A program made the translations under genes and the position numbers. Source: Atrina japonica (taxonomy: Eukaryota; Mollusca; Bivalvia; Pterioida; Pinnidae). From it: 64,000 nucleotides of DNA. The notes beneath the pieces were generated by a model. It was not told the DNA's origin. It did not search any database and saw nothing but the letters and a program-made list of their open reading frames with translations. The stretch is from positions 124,001-188,000 of the forward strand of contig BROG01000507.1 in NCBI GenBank assembly GCA_030159075.1, read 5' to 3'. Below are positions 21,223 through 33,113 of this stretch, in pieces (within the stretch, counting starts at the first letter, position 1; every line of letters begins with the position of its first letter).

Positions 21223-21398
21223 ATGAAGCGAGCCAAACATGAAAAGGGAATTCTGGGTGTAAAGAAAGATCCAAAGAATCAAATTCTGTTTTCATTTCGA
21301 ACAAGGGACGGTGATGAATGGCCGTCAGATGACTCGGATGATTCTGATTATGTTCCAGATGACTTGGATGATGTTGTGAAACCAAAAAAGAGAAAAAG
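21223..21398 (+). CDS. FBXL6: FBXL6 exon 1 (acidic/basic N-terminus)
   Basis: The exon begins at 21210 after gtgttttacag and the first ATG is at 21223. It encodes MKRAKHEKGILG, then an acidic run DDSDDSDYVPDDLDD and KPKKRKR. Donor AG|gtaaga at 21399, phase 2. The acceptor before the ATG means there is at least one upstream, probably non-coding, exon. Confidence 0.85.
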
Positions 21399-24300
21399 GT
21401 AAGATGACATTCATGTAAGGTAGTTTAAATTTAATTCCTAGTTTTTATGGATCCTCCAACCTTAATTTTACTAAAATTGGGGGTAAAACTCAAATGAAAT
21501 GAGTGTAAAAAAATTTCTACCCCTCATCTGAAATTAGTCTGACTATTTTAATTTTTTAATTTTTTAAAATGTTTAATGTAAATTGTCATTTCATCTTTAT
21601 CATCATAGTTTTTTGGTATTGTTCTTACTCCAGATCTTGTGTGTGAAAATAAAACTTAAAAGATTGCTACAGTGTATCATGGCAAAATATGGCTACCTTT
21701 CGATGCATGGGTTGGGTTAGGAATTGCTAAAGTGAGGACAAACAGATGGAAGCAAACAAATTCATCAGTGGGAATGTTGATACTTCAGTCAGAGCAATAC
21801 ACTTTGAGAAATTATCACATAGTTCTGATTCATATTCTTATTCTTATTTTAGACTATGAATATTCAATCTCATGAAAATTTTTCAATAGATATTAAATGA
21901 ATAATGGTACATCCATTGAACCTTCACATGTAAGAGACTACCTCACTAGTCACTAACTGGACAAGTCAGTTAGGTGGTCTTTATTGCAAAGTTCCCCTAT
22001 ACAAAGGTATTCTGTATTTAAAGATTACAGAATTTATCTCCCATTTGCTGAGTTATTGCCTCTTTGTAGCAGGTATCTTGTAAAGACGTATGTGGGCAAA
22101 TTTTGTTTTTCTGCCAAAAAAATACACCTTACAGACTTACATAAAATTTATATACCTCATATGTTAATTATTCATGTTTTTATACTGGGTTAATCATCAG
22201 GCTAACTGTTTAAGATGTTCAGTTTTTAAAGTAAATAATAAAAAAAAAAGTAGTTTTTCCTCCAATTTGTTCAGTAAAAGATACCTGCTCAAATGAAAGA
22301 CAACTCTTGCAAGTGGGAGTAACTCTGTATTTCACATATCAAGAATATTTAAAGTTAGATATTCATCATTATTTATACATACATGTATAATATCTTTGCA
22401 ACACTAAAGCCACTTTCACACATTCACGTATGAGATGCAGGATCACCAAGGATTACACATTTTGATCATCCAGGTCCATCCGTTGTTCTAGGGTTCTGTG
22501 ACAACATGATGCCGATGTCAACGCGGTCGTAATACAATGCTGACACAGATAACACCAGTATCTCTACAGATAATCATGGTAGCAACATGGACATTCCCTG
22601 AAAACCCATCAGACGGTGCCTGAGTGGTCATGGAGTGCACGGAAGATTATGTTTTATGCCAGTCTTTACACAGTTGTTTCACGGAAATGCCCGGTATTTA
22701 CTCAGACGCCCACAGATTATCACAGTCTTTCACTCCTGTAGCTTCTGGGTACCATCCGTGTATAATCCAAAAACATCCATGTTGTTATGTAGAAAAAATC
22801 ATACTTGGATGACATTACACGGATACTTCGGTACCTACACAGACACAGGTTATGATACGGATGTACACAGATTCTACACAGATCAATACAGACAATTTTC
22901 ATTCGTGTAGGTCCTGGTAAAAAATTACGGTAAGCATGTTTAATTTTACTCCTGGATCAGTTTGACTGAGCCAGATGGTCCAGGATGACTATGCCAGATG
23001 GTCCAGGATGTTGCTGGATGCATACACAGTCCATACATGGTGATGGCAGATTTTCACTGATTGATGGTACATGTTGATCCGGCGTCTCATCCATAAATGT
23101 GTGAAAGAGGCTTAAGTAGATTGTTATTGAAATTTGTATGTCGTAAGAGCAGAGTATTACATATATCCTTTTTATCATTGTTTTCAAGGACAAACAATGA
23201 TCATCATGAGAGTGGAAAGGCAAGGAGGAAGGAATTGCAAGTCGGAAGCAGACCTGTCATAAAAGAAAACAGAAAAACACTTTGCTGTGCCTTGCCTGAA
23301 GAAATCTGGCACAAAATCTTCCAAGATGTTGTGAAGTCACAGGGGCCACTCCCGTTTTTATGCAGGTGAGGCAAAGGACACTTTTCAATTGAGATTCTAC
23401 ATTATATTTTGTTTGAGTATGATGTTACACAGAATTTGCTGAATGAACTACATGTAGTAAGATTCTTAAAATCATCAAGGCAAGGGAGATAACTGCTGTA
23501 TGTTTTGTTCTTATTCTGTAATAACATGTGATTTGACAAAGGGACATAACTCTATAAGTTTTCTTCAAGCAACTGAGGAAATGATTTGGAAAAAGTATGT
23601 ACTTCAGGGCTCTCGGGGACCCAAGGGTATGCATATTTGACATATTTTTCTGGGACGCGTCAAAGTTTCAACCCCGAGTCCTGCAGGACGCTAAAGATTT
23701 TGACTTGGATGTTTACACCTTTTAATCAATCCCATAATTGCTTGTTGATTGCTTAATTGACCCATCCTGTACCTGCACATCCTCGTAATCACTGGTCCTA
23801 AAACAACAACCAGGTAGTTACCTGTGCCCCAGCTTTTGAAAACATGTGTAGGGTGCTGCATGTAGTTTATCTGTTTTATAATATTATTTGTTGAGCATCA
23901 CGCTGAAGAAATATTCCAAATTAAGAATACCTACAGATAATTTTTATCCCCCAATCAAAATCCATGGACAATGAATCATTGCTGATAATCCTTTAATTAG
24001 ATTTGAAACCCCGAAAGTCTATCCACACGCTGACGTGTCAAACGAAGAGCTGATGAACATTGGGCCGCTTATATCATTCAATTACAACGTACAGCTCATT
24101 TGACATTTATCAAAAGTAATGTTTAAAACAAAAATTGCATTAACGAGATACAAAATAAAAATGTCAATGTCTTTTAAATAAATCAGAAAGAAAGATAATG
24201 TGGGTTTGATATCATTTGCCATATACTTAGATAAAGTGAATCACGATGAATGCTCGGTGCTTATATCAACAATGAAAACAAGTTTATCATCAAAAGTCTT

Positions 24301-27300
24301 GTCTCTTGAAAATATTTTGATGTTATGGATAAAAAAAATTTGTTCGTGAATTTTAATGCAACATTTGATTTTTTTTTTTTTTAGAATTGGAAAATAGGAT
24401 TGGCAAGTTATTAACCTGATTGTGATTTGTAATTTTTTGCACCCCCCATCCCTTTAAAAAAATTATCATGGAATAGAACTTCTAATTTAATAATGCATAG
24501 CACACATTAAGTCATGAAAAATATGATTCATTAGGACCCTGCAGTACAAAAATAATTATACAAATAAAAATACAATTATTGATAATTTAAAAAAAATACA
24601 TATCTACAGTAGAAAGATTGAATCTAGATCTAATAGATATGAACAAATAAATAAATGAAGAAACAACCATAAAAATAGATTTTGGCAATGACTTTGAATA
24701 AGTGGACTCTTCATTTTCTGGATGGGACTGCCCAGATTTTGACCCTGGGGTGCCAGGGACTCTTCAAAATTTTGCTCTACTTTTAGACACATTAAACCAG
24801 TTTTTTTTATATATTTCTGTAGAGGCTGCTGATTTTTTGCATAGACATTCTTTACTGCATCACATAAAAAGTACAATAAATCATGGTTTTTAAAATATAC
24901 ATTTTATATTTTTCAGAGCTTCAAAAGTTTGTAAACTTTGGAACGATATAGCAAAACATCCAATCCTTTGGACAAAAGTGGATTTATCCTATGGATGGAT
25001 TAAATCCACAGAATCTACACTGACTTGGTTGATGCAAAATAGACTCTCCCAATGTAGGGATATTAATTTGTCAGGCTGGAAAGCTGTAAATGATGGATGT
25101 TTAAAGGTAAGTTATATTATGTGTATGATTTAAGTGATGAAACTTACTTTGATCTACCTGGCTCAGTTGGTAGCACGCTCAACTCTTGATCATGTTGATC
25201 ATGAGGTCGTGAGTCCGAGTCCAGCCAGTAGCAGGTCCAATTCCTGTCCTTTGTATGAGACAGTAAAAATCGTGGTCCCGTGTCACAGAAGGTTTCAGCT
25301 TGTTAAAGAACCCACACTGCTTAATGGCCATCAGTGCTGAGCATACATGTAGGCCAAAATTTGAAGCCCTTCACCGGCATTTGGTGACGTCTCCATATAA
25401 GTGAAAGATTCTTGAGTGGGATGTTAAATAACAATCCAATATTTTGATCTATTTTTCAGAGACTGGTATTGAAGTGTTCAACATTAAGCAGCATCAATTT
25501 GTCCAACTGTAAAAAACTACAATCAGATGGAATAACAGAGCTGGCTAAAAGCTGTCCTCATCTCAGAGATATTGATGTGTCTTTCACCAATGTAAGTATC
25601 ACAGTGTTCAGTAGTATGACACCTACGCTAACTGTTAACAACTCATGTTAGCGTTTTAATCTTGTTTATAGTATTACATTATTATTTCATATATTGAAAT
25701 ATACTGAAATATATTGCCAACGTACAGCCAAGATCTATAATGCGTACATTCCCCCTAAATCTCAGATATATTGCCAATATATGCTGCCTGTATCTGAGAT
25801 ATATTGCCAACATACTGCCTGTATCTGAAGTATATTGCCAACATACTGCCTTAATCTGAAGTATATTGCCAACATACTGCCTAATCTGAAGTATGTTGCC
25901 AACATACTGCCTTAATCTGAACTATATTGCCAATATACTGCCTAGATCTGAAATAATTGACAATATACATTCTTGATCTGAAATATATTGCCAACATTCT
26001 GTCATATCTGAAGTATATTGTCAATATATACTGCTTTGATCTGAAGAATTTTGCCAACATACATACTGCAGTAATCTGACCAAAAAACTTCAAGAAAAAT
26101 GCACTCTTTAGAAATCATCTTTACCCTGGGTTGGGTAGCAACAATTTGAGTATGTAGTCTAAATAAGCAATAAACCTTCAGCATGTTCAAAATTGATGAT
26201 TCTTAAGATCAAGTATAGATAGCACAGTAACTCAAGTTGCCAAAAAGGCATTTTCAACCTCTTATTAAATTATCAGTCCTGTTCATCAATTTAGCTCTTT
26301 CCCCCACTAAACATCTATATTATTTGTTCTTTCCTATTGTTCTAGACCAGTCTATTATGGTCTTTAGGGTATAACAGGTTAAGCATACTCTCTTTTCAGT
26401 TATAAGATTTCCATTTGTCATCTTACATGCCCGTACATATTTTGGTTTTGATGTACATGTACTGTTGCAGGTTTCTGTTCAAGCACTCAAGCACTTGGTC
26501 ACCACTTGCGGGTCAAACTTGCGGCAGCTGTGTATCGGAGGAAACCGATATGTGAATTTTCACTCCCTATTTGACCTCATCATAGTAAGTACTATATGCT
26601 ATGTAGATTTCATGTTTACACTAAAGATAAAAGTGTTTAGATATATGCCTCACATGGAGAAGGGTCTGGGTTCGATTCCGAGTCAAACCATTCTTTATCA
26701 CTAGTTAATTTGTTTGTTTGTTTATTGTTGTTTTACGTCCCACTTAAGAATCTTTCACTCATATGGAGACGTCACCAAATGCCAGTGAAGGGCTTCAAAT
26801 TTTGGCCTATGCTCTGCACTTTCGGCCATTGAGCAGTGAGGGTTCTTTAACGTGCTGACACCTACTATGACACAGGACCTCGGTTTTTACTGTCTCATCT
26901 GCTGGACAGGAAACCAACCTGCTGCCAGCTGGACTCAAACATAAAAGTACCCTCATTGCATCAGGCATCAGTCCATAGCACAGGTAAAGGTCAAAATTTA
27001 TGGCACTTCACCCATAAGTGGTGATGTCTCCAGTTGAGAGACAATTATTTGTGGTACTTGATGGTGTAAACTGAAACGAAGATTGCATATGAACATGATA
27101 TAGTACCGGTGATTTTTGAAAAGTTGGGAATATCTCATTACACAAAGATCTATACATTTTCAGCAATATTTTGAAAATATATTCAAACTTGCATTAAAGG
27201 CCACCTCTGTATAAAGGCAATTCAAATGTAACCTTTGTTAACTTTTTGATTATGAATAAACCTCTTTATTAACCCTTTCAACCCTACAGACCATAATAGA

Positions 27301-30300
27301 CTGGTTTTTAACAATAGAAAAGAGCATACCACAGGTATATTTAGGGATGAAAGGGTTAAGGCCACCTATGTACATCAGCTATATCAGTCTGTTCCCTTGA
27401 GTGGCCTTTATAGACAAGTTTGACTGTACATGAAGGCTCTAATGTAGGGGAATGAGACTTATCTTGCTTGGAGATGCAGACTGTAAATGGCGGTAAATTC
27501 CAGCTGACAAATCACTGGGATACCTGTAATATAACAAGTATGATTGCTATTGATGTGGGCCTTCAAATTTAACAAAGTGTTGAGATTGATCATCAAAGTT
27601 ATTTAGATTTGATTGTTAATTATGATGTGAATGAAATATATGAAAGTGATTTTAAGTAAAAATCTTTTTTTTTATAAATAATAGCCATCCCCAGTTAAGG
27701 TGCTCAGGGGTAAAACAGAGTTAAATGATCTCTGACGCTTTCCAAGTTCCTTATTTAAAGTTCAGTCAACTCCACTTTTAACAAAACCATATATAACAAA
27801 ATACCAGTTACAGCGAGGATATCTCTCCACATGCATTTCTCACTTCATACTATCTGAATCCGAATAATGAAATCCGGCTATAACAAGGTTCAAATCTATC
27901 TCCCTTCCACTTCACTATAAGTTGAGTTGACTGTATATAAAACCCATGTAGGAATAACCCAGAAAATGCTGACCCAAGACTTTTTGGTCAATAGCAATAG
28001 CAAATAGCGTACCATTTAAATATGTAGAGGTGAAATGGTTAAAGAAAGTATGAACATGATAAAAGATTTTGTGTATTTTTACAATGTTTTAATTTGTAGT
28101 CCACATGCAGTAACTTGGAACTCTTGGACATTTCAAATACAAAGTTTTCATCAGAGTTTGTAACCATAAAGATTCGAAAGTTTCAAGAAGGATGTAGGAA
28201 ATTGAAGATATTACGACTAGGCAACACTAAATTTAGAGAGAGCTCATCTCCACAGGTTGATGTTAGTAATTTTTATCTATTAACATCCCCATGGTAACCA
28301 GTAATTTTTGGATAAATCTTCATTCAGAAATAATAGTTTCATTTCATCTATCATAATTCAGCTGCTTATCTATCTGCACTGCTATTGCTGACATGTCAGA
28401 TCTATGGTAAATGTACAGTACCTAACAAAAAATAAGTGCATCCCCAAAAGTTTGTTACAGGGAATGACAAAAATAAAATACAGTATAAAACTCAAGTCAT
28501 ATACACAAAAATTGCTGATCAAAATAAGTCTGGAATCTAAATATTGTTTATAAAGTATATTCCTTTAACAAATATCTGTGCATTTATCAATTATTTTATA
28601 TGCCATACAAATGTATAATATTCAATATTGTTGTGGTGAGCTGTTAAATTTGTTGGTTATTGTATTTCTGCTGTATTTTCATTTTTTCACATATTTTAGT
28701 TTTTAGATCATCTGAGATTCTCAGATCACTTTACTATTATACATTGTAATTCAGTGTACTCCATCGTAATGTGGATATGATTTGTTTATAAATTCAGAAC
28801 ATTTTCGGAATCTTCTAAAACCCACTGGACCATCTTCTTGTTTTGTTTGAATTGGATAATAGATGGGTTTCAGATGATAGTATTTTGTGAGAGTTATTCC
28901 CCTTATCGTTGGACAATGTAATAAGTTTCCTCTTTCAGCAACATAATTGGATTAATTAGTATTAGTGAAAGGGACACCTTAATTTTTACCAAAATTAGCT
29001 CTTCAGATTTATGAAGACATGAACTAGATATTTCTGTCCAAAAAGATTTTTTTTTCAAACTATTTATTTACAAGAAAACATTTAATTTGGTTAATTTATT
29101 AAGTAAAATATATATGCAACCACACAATATGGCCGACGAAGGGAAATAACTCTTGCAACATACTACTTACTGAAGCCCATCTATAATAAAAAAAATCTTG
29201 TGAGATCCATGATCCCTGAGGTAAGGGTTTTGTTGTTTTTCAGAACTTTCAAAACCCTTCAAATCTCTTGCTTGCAATACAAATGTTGAATTAAAATGGT
29301 TCCTCTGCTTAAGTACTCCTCATTATCAAGTTTATATGCCAGGATCATGAGGTGACCCTAGACTTAAGTCAAAATTAGAATTCTGTTTTAAAATTTCTCA
29401 GATGTGTTTTAATTAGCATTGAACATTTTACTACAGTATAAATATGTCGTTTACAAAAATATGTGTTAGACCAGAAATTGCTATAGGTGTAATGTTTTAA
29501 CTGAAAATTTCATTTCAAGCCAATTGTATATCAAAAGTTAAGGTCAAAGGTGATGTAGTCAACTTACATTTTCATGTTCTACTATCAGCTGAAGTAGTTT
29601 TCTCACGACAGAGCTAAAATCAACAGTTTACCCAGATTGCAGACAGACAGATAGACACACAGATGGACAGACAGGCAAATAGACTGACAGACAGGCAAAT
29701 AGATAGACAGATAGATGAACAGGCAGACAGAAAGATAGACAGACAGGCAGGCAGACAGACTGACAGATAGATTTCACAGTTTCATGATCCTGAACACATT
29801 GCATATGAAATCCTGAGTAAAATCAGCAGATAGATACACCCAATTGTTCACAGATATTTATAGTCAGTAGATCATGGAAAATCGGCAGATAGATACACCC
29901 AATAGTTCACAGATATTTATAGTCAGTAGATCATGTAAAATCAGCAGATAGATACACCTAATAGTTCACAGATATTTATAGTCAGTAGATCACGTAAAAT
30001 CAGCAGATAGATACACCCAATAGTTCACAGATATTTAGAGTTGGTAGATCATGTAAAATCAGCAGATAGATATACCCAATAGTTCACAGATATTTATAGT
30101 CAGTAGGTCATGTAAATATGTGTAGATGCCATGGATTATCATACAGTGTTTTTGATGCAAAATATTTCTGTAGGTATTCGGAGAGGAAGTAAATTTACCC
30201 GGCTTTCCATATTTGGAGGAGTTGAGTTTTGGATGCAATGATGTAGTAAATAGTGCTGGTACTACAGTCAACATGGTCAGCAGGTGAGTTTGATGCTTGT

Positions 30301-32291
30301 GAGATATAAGTTATACAGCCAAGTCTAGTGAAGTCATGGAAAACAAAAAAAGGTCTTGGGATAGCAGCTTTTTATACTTGTTCTTTTTAGATAAATACTT
30401 TTAACCAGTTGGTTTCACCTTAACGTGTTGGTTAATGCTAAAACACTAAATCACTTTTTTGTGAAGTCTTTCGTCTTTTCAGGTATATTTATGGATACAT
30501 TAAGTCATGGTTTCAAAGCTACAAAATACTTCTTGCGTTTCAGTAATCAGTAATATTCAACATTGATATGAACTGAGGCATAATTCATCTCTGCATATGG
30601 CTCCATGATTTTCATATTAGCAAAATGTATTTATTGAACTTTTTAGAAGTTTATTCCAGTTATGCTGAACATACAAAACGTTTTGTAGAACCACTTTGAT
30701 TGCTGAACAGTGTAATATACATGTACAAGGGTTTAAAACACTAACTTCTATACAAATGTTCACTATTTTTTTAATTCACAAACAGGTTCTCTAAAAAATT
30801 TACTAAAAGTTAATAAAAGTATTTGACAGTAGATGGAAGCAAACCAAATTTAACAAAAGTCACTAGGTTAATATATTGTGATCTACTGGCATCCATTCAA
30901 ATTTGGTAAGTAGCACCTCTAGAGAAAGGAAACAAAGATTTTTTTTTACCCCTGGGTCAAAAGTTCTAACAATAACAGGGAGAATAAAGTGACCAATAAG
31001 AATGCTTTAATCTCTTCTTTAATATGAAAAGCATGTTTATCCCCATTCTTTCATCTTTTTATTTTCAGTTTAATATCCAAATCAAACCATTTGAAGCTGT
31101 TGGATCTTGTTGGCTGTGTGTATTTCTGTTTGACAGACAGTTCATGGGATTTGTTCCAGCGGCTGCCATGCCTAGACTTAGAGGAACTTTACCTGTCTCA
31201 GAGCTTTATTGGTGAATCAATTATACTGAAATGTCTACTAGAGAAAGTAAGTGTACATTAGCAGAAATTATTTCGTAAATTAATTTGGTTAGTGTTGAAA
31301 GTTGTCAAAATTTGCATAGCATCAGATTTTGTCACAGTTTTTATGTATATTGTAGTTTGGGACTTTCTTGCACACCCTAGGGTTAAACAGATCATGATGT
31401 CTCCTGTAAACAAATCGCAGTGCACGGTTTTGGTAGAAGAATATTGATTTATAAGTGTTCAACAAACAATACCAAAATAATGAACTAGTTAAATGTATAT
31501 GTTAGAAAAATATTGAATAACTAGTCATGTGGAAAGCAGTTATTTTTAACACTGATGATAAAATTCGTAGTGTAGGTATCTAGAATCCCCCCCCCCCCCC
31601 CGTTCCTTAACTATTGGGGGGTTTTTCCTTTTAAAAAACTTTTGATCCTTTCCCTTAACTATTGGTCTAAAACTTTGTGGTGGAGATTTCCCCATCCCAT
31701 ACCATAACTAATTCTAGAATCTCTTAACATAGAATAAGGTTGTTTTCAGACAGACGACAGATTTAAAACTAAAATAAAGAGAATGACCAGTCTTTTTGTA
31801 TTTCTAGATTACTAGAGTCACTCAGGTGTATAATTATTGTATATATAATGCATCCTGTCAGTGTAGGTCATGATAATGTCAATGATGTATTGGTATTTTC
31901 ACATTTTTAACTTTTTGTCAGAAATCAGTATCCATTGTGTTCATTTTTGGAATGTTACATCTCTAGAGTACACATGGCAGACATTTCGAAATTATGAGCC
32001 CTAGGTGAGGGGTTGTGTATAAAATACTGGAACTCAGATGGCATTGATACAATCTTATGGCTGAAACCAATAATTTGATAACAAAATAACTTTTTCGCCC
32101 TACAAGATTCAAGTCTCTTTTTATTCACAGTGGGGACACAGCTTGCGAGTATTAGATGTAGCCTGGAATACCTTCAAACAAGACTACCTCAATGAGTCTT
32201 TAGAAGACTTTGTCAGGAGACCAGGCAATTCTAACTTAAACATGTTGAACCTTGCTGGAACCAGTATTAATGAAAATAATGTGAAGTATGT

Positions 32292-32356
<65 letters not shown>

Positions 32357-32736
32357 TTTTCATGTTTCATTAGACTATCATTAATGTAAAAACCAACATC
32401 TCTTATATAGATTAGAATTGATAATTTTTATCATTTTTTGTATTCTGTATACTGTATCTTTTATTTCTTGTGGTTGGTGTTTTAGAAATGACACAATTGT
32501 TGATAATTGATAGTTAGAAATATAATCCAATCTATCAAAATATAGTAAAATAAAATTTTAAAATATCATTCCACCAAAAGTAGCCTTATGTTTACTTTCT
32601 TTGCAGACTGCTATTGAAGAGGAGTCCAAAATTGCAGTATATAAATCTGTCATCTTGCCGAGCCTTGCCACGGGGAATGAAGAGAGAGTACAAGGCAAAA
32701 GATATGAAAAATCTCAAAGCTTTGTGTAATATCTAA
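21223..32736 (+). CDS. FBXL6: F-box/LRR-repeat protein 6 orthologue, complete 10-exon gene
   Basis: Substrate-recognition subunit of an SCF (SKP1-CUL1-F-box) ubiquitin ligase, by family. Coding exons: 21223-21398, 23189-23365, 24917-25106, 25460-25591, 26471-26584, 28100-28255, 30174-30283, 31069-31246, 32131-32285, 32607-32736. Every junction is GT-AG and all phases agree, giving 505 residues (human FBXL6 is 539). Residues 35-50 are acidic, followed by a basic KPKKRKR that may be a nuclear signal. The F-box is about 90-140 (LPEEIWHKIF, GPLPFL, VCKLW). About 165-495 are leucine-rich repeats. Diagnostic FBXL6 segments, recalled from the human protein, are GPLPFLCRASKVCKLW, LTWLMQNRLSQ, SFGCN, WGHSLRVLDV and the C-terminal SSCRALPRGMKREYK. 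The start is the first Met after an acceptor at 21209; a coding exon further upstream cannot be excluded. Confidence 0.92.
23189..23365 (+). CDS. FBXL6: FBXL6 exon 2 (F-box start)
   Basis: Acceptor ttgttttcaag ends at 23188; donor GCAG|gtgagg is at 23366. Residues 59-118 include CCALPEEIWHKIFQDVV and GPLPFLCR, the first two helices of the F-box. Enters and leaves in phase 2. Confidence 0.92.
24917..25106 (+). CDS. FBXL6: FBXL6 exon 3 (F-box end, first repeat)
   Basis: Acceptor atatttttcag; donor AAG|gtaagt at 25107. Residues 118-181: ASKVCKLWNDIAKHPILWTK completes the F-box, and LTWLMQNRLSQCRDINLSGW begins the LRR region. Ends in phase 0. Confidence 0.93.
25155..25440 (+). repeat. Full-length tRNA-derived SINE filling FBXL6 intron 3
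   Basis: A box TGGCTCAGTTGGTAGCAC (25159-25176). The B box GAGTCCGAGTCC (25211-25222) is shifted by a short CATGTTGATCATGAG insertion-like stretch. The 3' core CATTTGGTGACGTCTCCATA, then AGTGAAAGATTCTTGAGTGG and a TTAAATAACAATCC tail, matches what I recall as a molluscan SINE end. It occupies about 286 of 353 intronic bases and ends about 20 bp before the exon 4 acceptor. Confidence 0.8.
25460..25591 (+). CDS. FBXL6: FBXL6 exon 4 (LRR)
   Basis: 44 codons, phase 0 at both ends. Acceptor gatctatttttcag, donor AAT|gtaagt. A classical FBXL-type repeat pair: STLSSINLSNCKKL, then GITELAKSCPHLRDIDVSFT. Confidence 0.93.
25685..26080. repeat. Minisatellite in FBXL6 intron 4, ~32-36 bp unit
   Basis: About eleven imperfect copies of ATATTGCCAACATACTGCCT followed by TAATCTGAAGT. 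Spacing and sequence drift toward the edges, with the best copies in the middle. Confidence 0.85.
26295..26378 (-). mobile_element. Family C TTAA MITE, reverse copy
   Basis: Reverse complement of the 83-bp family: contains AGACCAGTCTATTATGGTCT and ATTGTTCTAG, and ends at TTAA (26379-26382). The other end is decayed (TTAG). About 84 bp, in FBXL6 intron 4. Confidence 0.55.
26471..26584 (+). CDS. FBXL6: FBXL6 exon 5 (LRR)
   Basis: 38 codons, phase 0 at both ends. Acceptor tactgttgcag, donor ATA|gtaagt. Encodes ALKHLVTTCGSNLRQLCIGG, one leucine-rich repeat. Confidence 0.92.
26711..26940 (-). repeat. tRNA-derived SINE, reverse copy in FBXL6 intron 5
   Basis: On the minus strand it runs from GAGTCCAGCTGGCAGCAGG through the body to GACGTCTCCATATGAGTGAA and a GTAAAACAACAATAAAC-like tail. 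The tRNA head is missing. It lies 127 bp beyond the exon 5 donor. Confidence 0.75.
27273..27355. mobile_element. 83-bp TTAA MITE, family C
   Basis: TTAA at 27269-27272 and 27356-27359. Ends CCCTTTCAACCCTA and, on the complement, CCCTTTCATCCCTA. Core word CCATAATAGACTGG, then ACAATAGAAAAGAG. The copy at 45013-45095 has the same 83-bp length. The CCC-starting ends next to TTAA fit piggyBac-type elements. FBXL6 intron 5. Confidence 0.75.
27763..27933. mobile_element. 171-bp TIR element
   Basis: CAGTCAACTC at the left is exactly complementary to GAGTTGACTG at the right. The interior is non-coding and AT-rich. FBXL6 intron 5. Confidence 0.6.
28100..28255 (+). CDS. FBXL6: FBXL6 exon 6 (LRR)
   Basis: 52 codons, phase 0 at both ends. 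Acceptor ttttaatttgtag. The donor CAG|gttgat is weaker than the others. Encodes STCSNLELLDIS and GCRKLKILRLGNTKF, two repeats. Confidence 0.9.
29638..30116. repeat. GACA-rich microsatellite and 59-bp minisatellite in FBXL6 intron 6
   Basis: 29638-29775 is an imperfect GACA/GATA run. 29819-30116 holds five copies of a ~59-bp unit reading AATCAGCAGATAGATACACC, then ATAGTTCACAGATATTTATA and GTCAGTAGATCATGT. The array ends 57 bp before exon 7. Confidence 0.9.
30174..30283 (+). CDS. FBXL6: FBXL6 exon 7 (LRR)
   Basis: Acceptor aatatttctgtag; donor AGCAG|gtgagt at 30284, leaving phase 2. Encodes LPGFPYLEELSFGCNDVV, matching the FPSLEELCLA position of human FBXL6. Confidence 0.9.
31069..31246 (+). 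CDS. FBXL6: FBXL6 exon 8 (LRR)
   Basis: Acceptor tctttttattttcag; donor AAA|gtaagt. Encodes SNHLKLLDLVGCVYFCLTD and LDLEELYLSQSFIGES, two repeats. Starts by completing a Ser codon and ends in phase 0. Confidence 0.92.
32131..32285 (+). CDS. FBXL6: FBXL6 exon 9 (LRR)
   Basis: Acceptor tctctttttattcacag; donor GTGAA|gtatgt at 32286, phase 2. Encodes WGHSLRVLDVAWNTF and NLNMLNLAGTSINENNV. The frame stays open into the intron only because of the (CT)n tract. Confidence 0.9.
32297..32350. repeat. (CT)27 tract at the 5' end of FBXL6 intron 9
   Basis: Begins about 10 bases after the exon 9 donor in a short 321-bp intron. It is a polypyrimidine run located at the wrong end of the intron for acceptor function. 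Confidence 0.95.
32607..32736 (+). CDS. FBXL6: FBXL6 exon 10 (C-terminus and stop)
   Basis: Acceptor actttctttgcag. The first base completes a Lys codon. Encodes LLLKRSPKLQYINLSSC, then RALPRGMKREYKAKDMKNL, and ends LCNI with TAA at 32734-32736. The LPRG(M/L)KR signature is diagnostic for FBXL6 in my recollection of the human protein. Confidence 0.93.
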
Positions 32737-32756
32737 AAGTGATTAGCTTGTAACAG

Positions 32757-32828
32757 TTTGTGTGTGTGTGTGTGTGTGATGATTGACAACTGAACATTAT
32801 ACATTGTGTATCAAAGCAAACAATTACA

Positions 32829-32864
<36 letters not shown>

Positions 32865-32946
32865 TGATTGACAACTGAACATTATACATTGTGTATCAAT
32901 GACAACTGAACATTATACATTGTGTATCAAAGCAAACAATTACAAT
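32757..32946. repeat. Tandem duplication with (TG)n in the FBXL6 3' UTR region
   Basis: Two (TG)n runs, each followed by TGATGATTGACAACTGAACA and TTATACATTGTGTATCAA. An additional partial copy makes three versions of the last word. Very similar copies imply a recent expansion, probably within the transcribed 3' UTR. Confidence 0.85.
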
Positions 32947-33107
32947 ATGTCCACAATGCCTTAATGTTAAACTCTGATTACCAGGGTATTTTTCAGGAAC
33001 ATTTTTAACCTCATATTCTTCTGCACAAGGGCAGCAGTAGTGTAAAAGAAACCAGAGTAATCATGTTTTCTAATCTCATATTTGAGAATTTGTAAGATGC
33101 ATATACA

Positions 33108-33113
33108 AATAAA
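33108..33113 (+). terminator. Candidate poly(A) signal for FBXL6
   Basis: AATAAA about 370 bases after the stop codon, followed by GT- and T-rich sequence. It is the first canonical hexamer I see downstream. Confidence 0.5.

Noticed and set aside
25685..26080. Spaced repeats resembling an array with spacers
   Set aside because: Whole units repeat with drift; no distinct spacers. Ordinary minisatellite.
29815..30116. CRISPR-like regular repeats
   Set aside because: The units are contiguous tandem copies without unique spacers, in a eukaryotic intron; a minisatellite.
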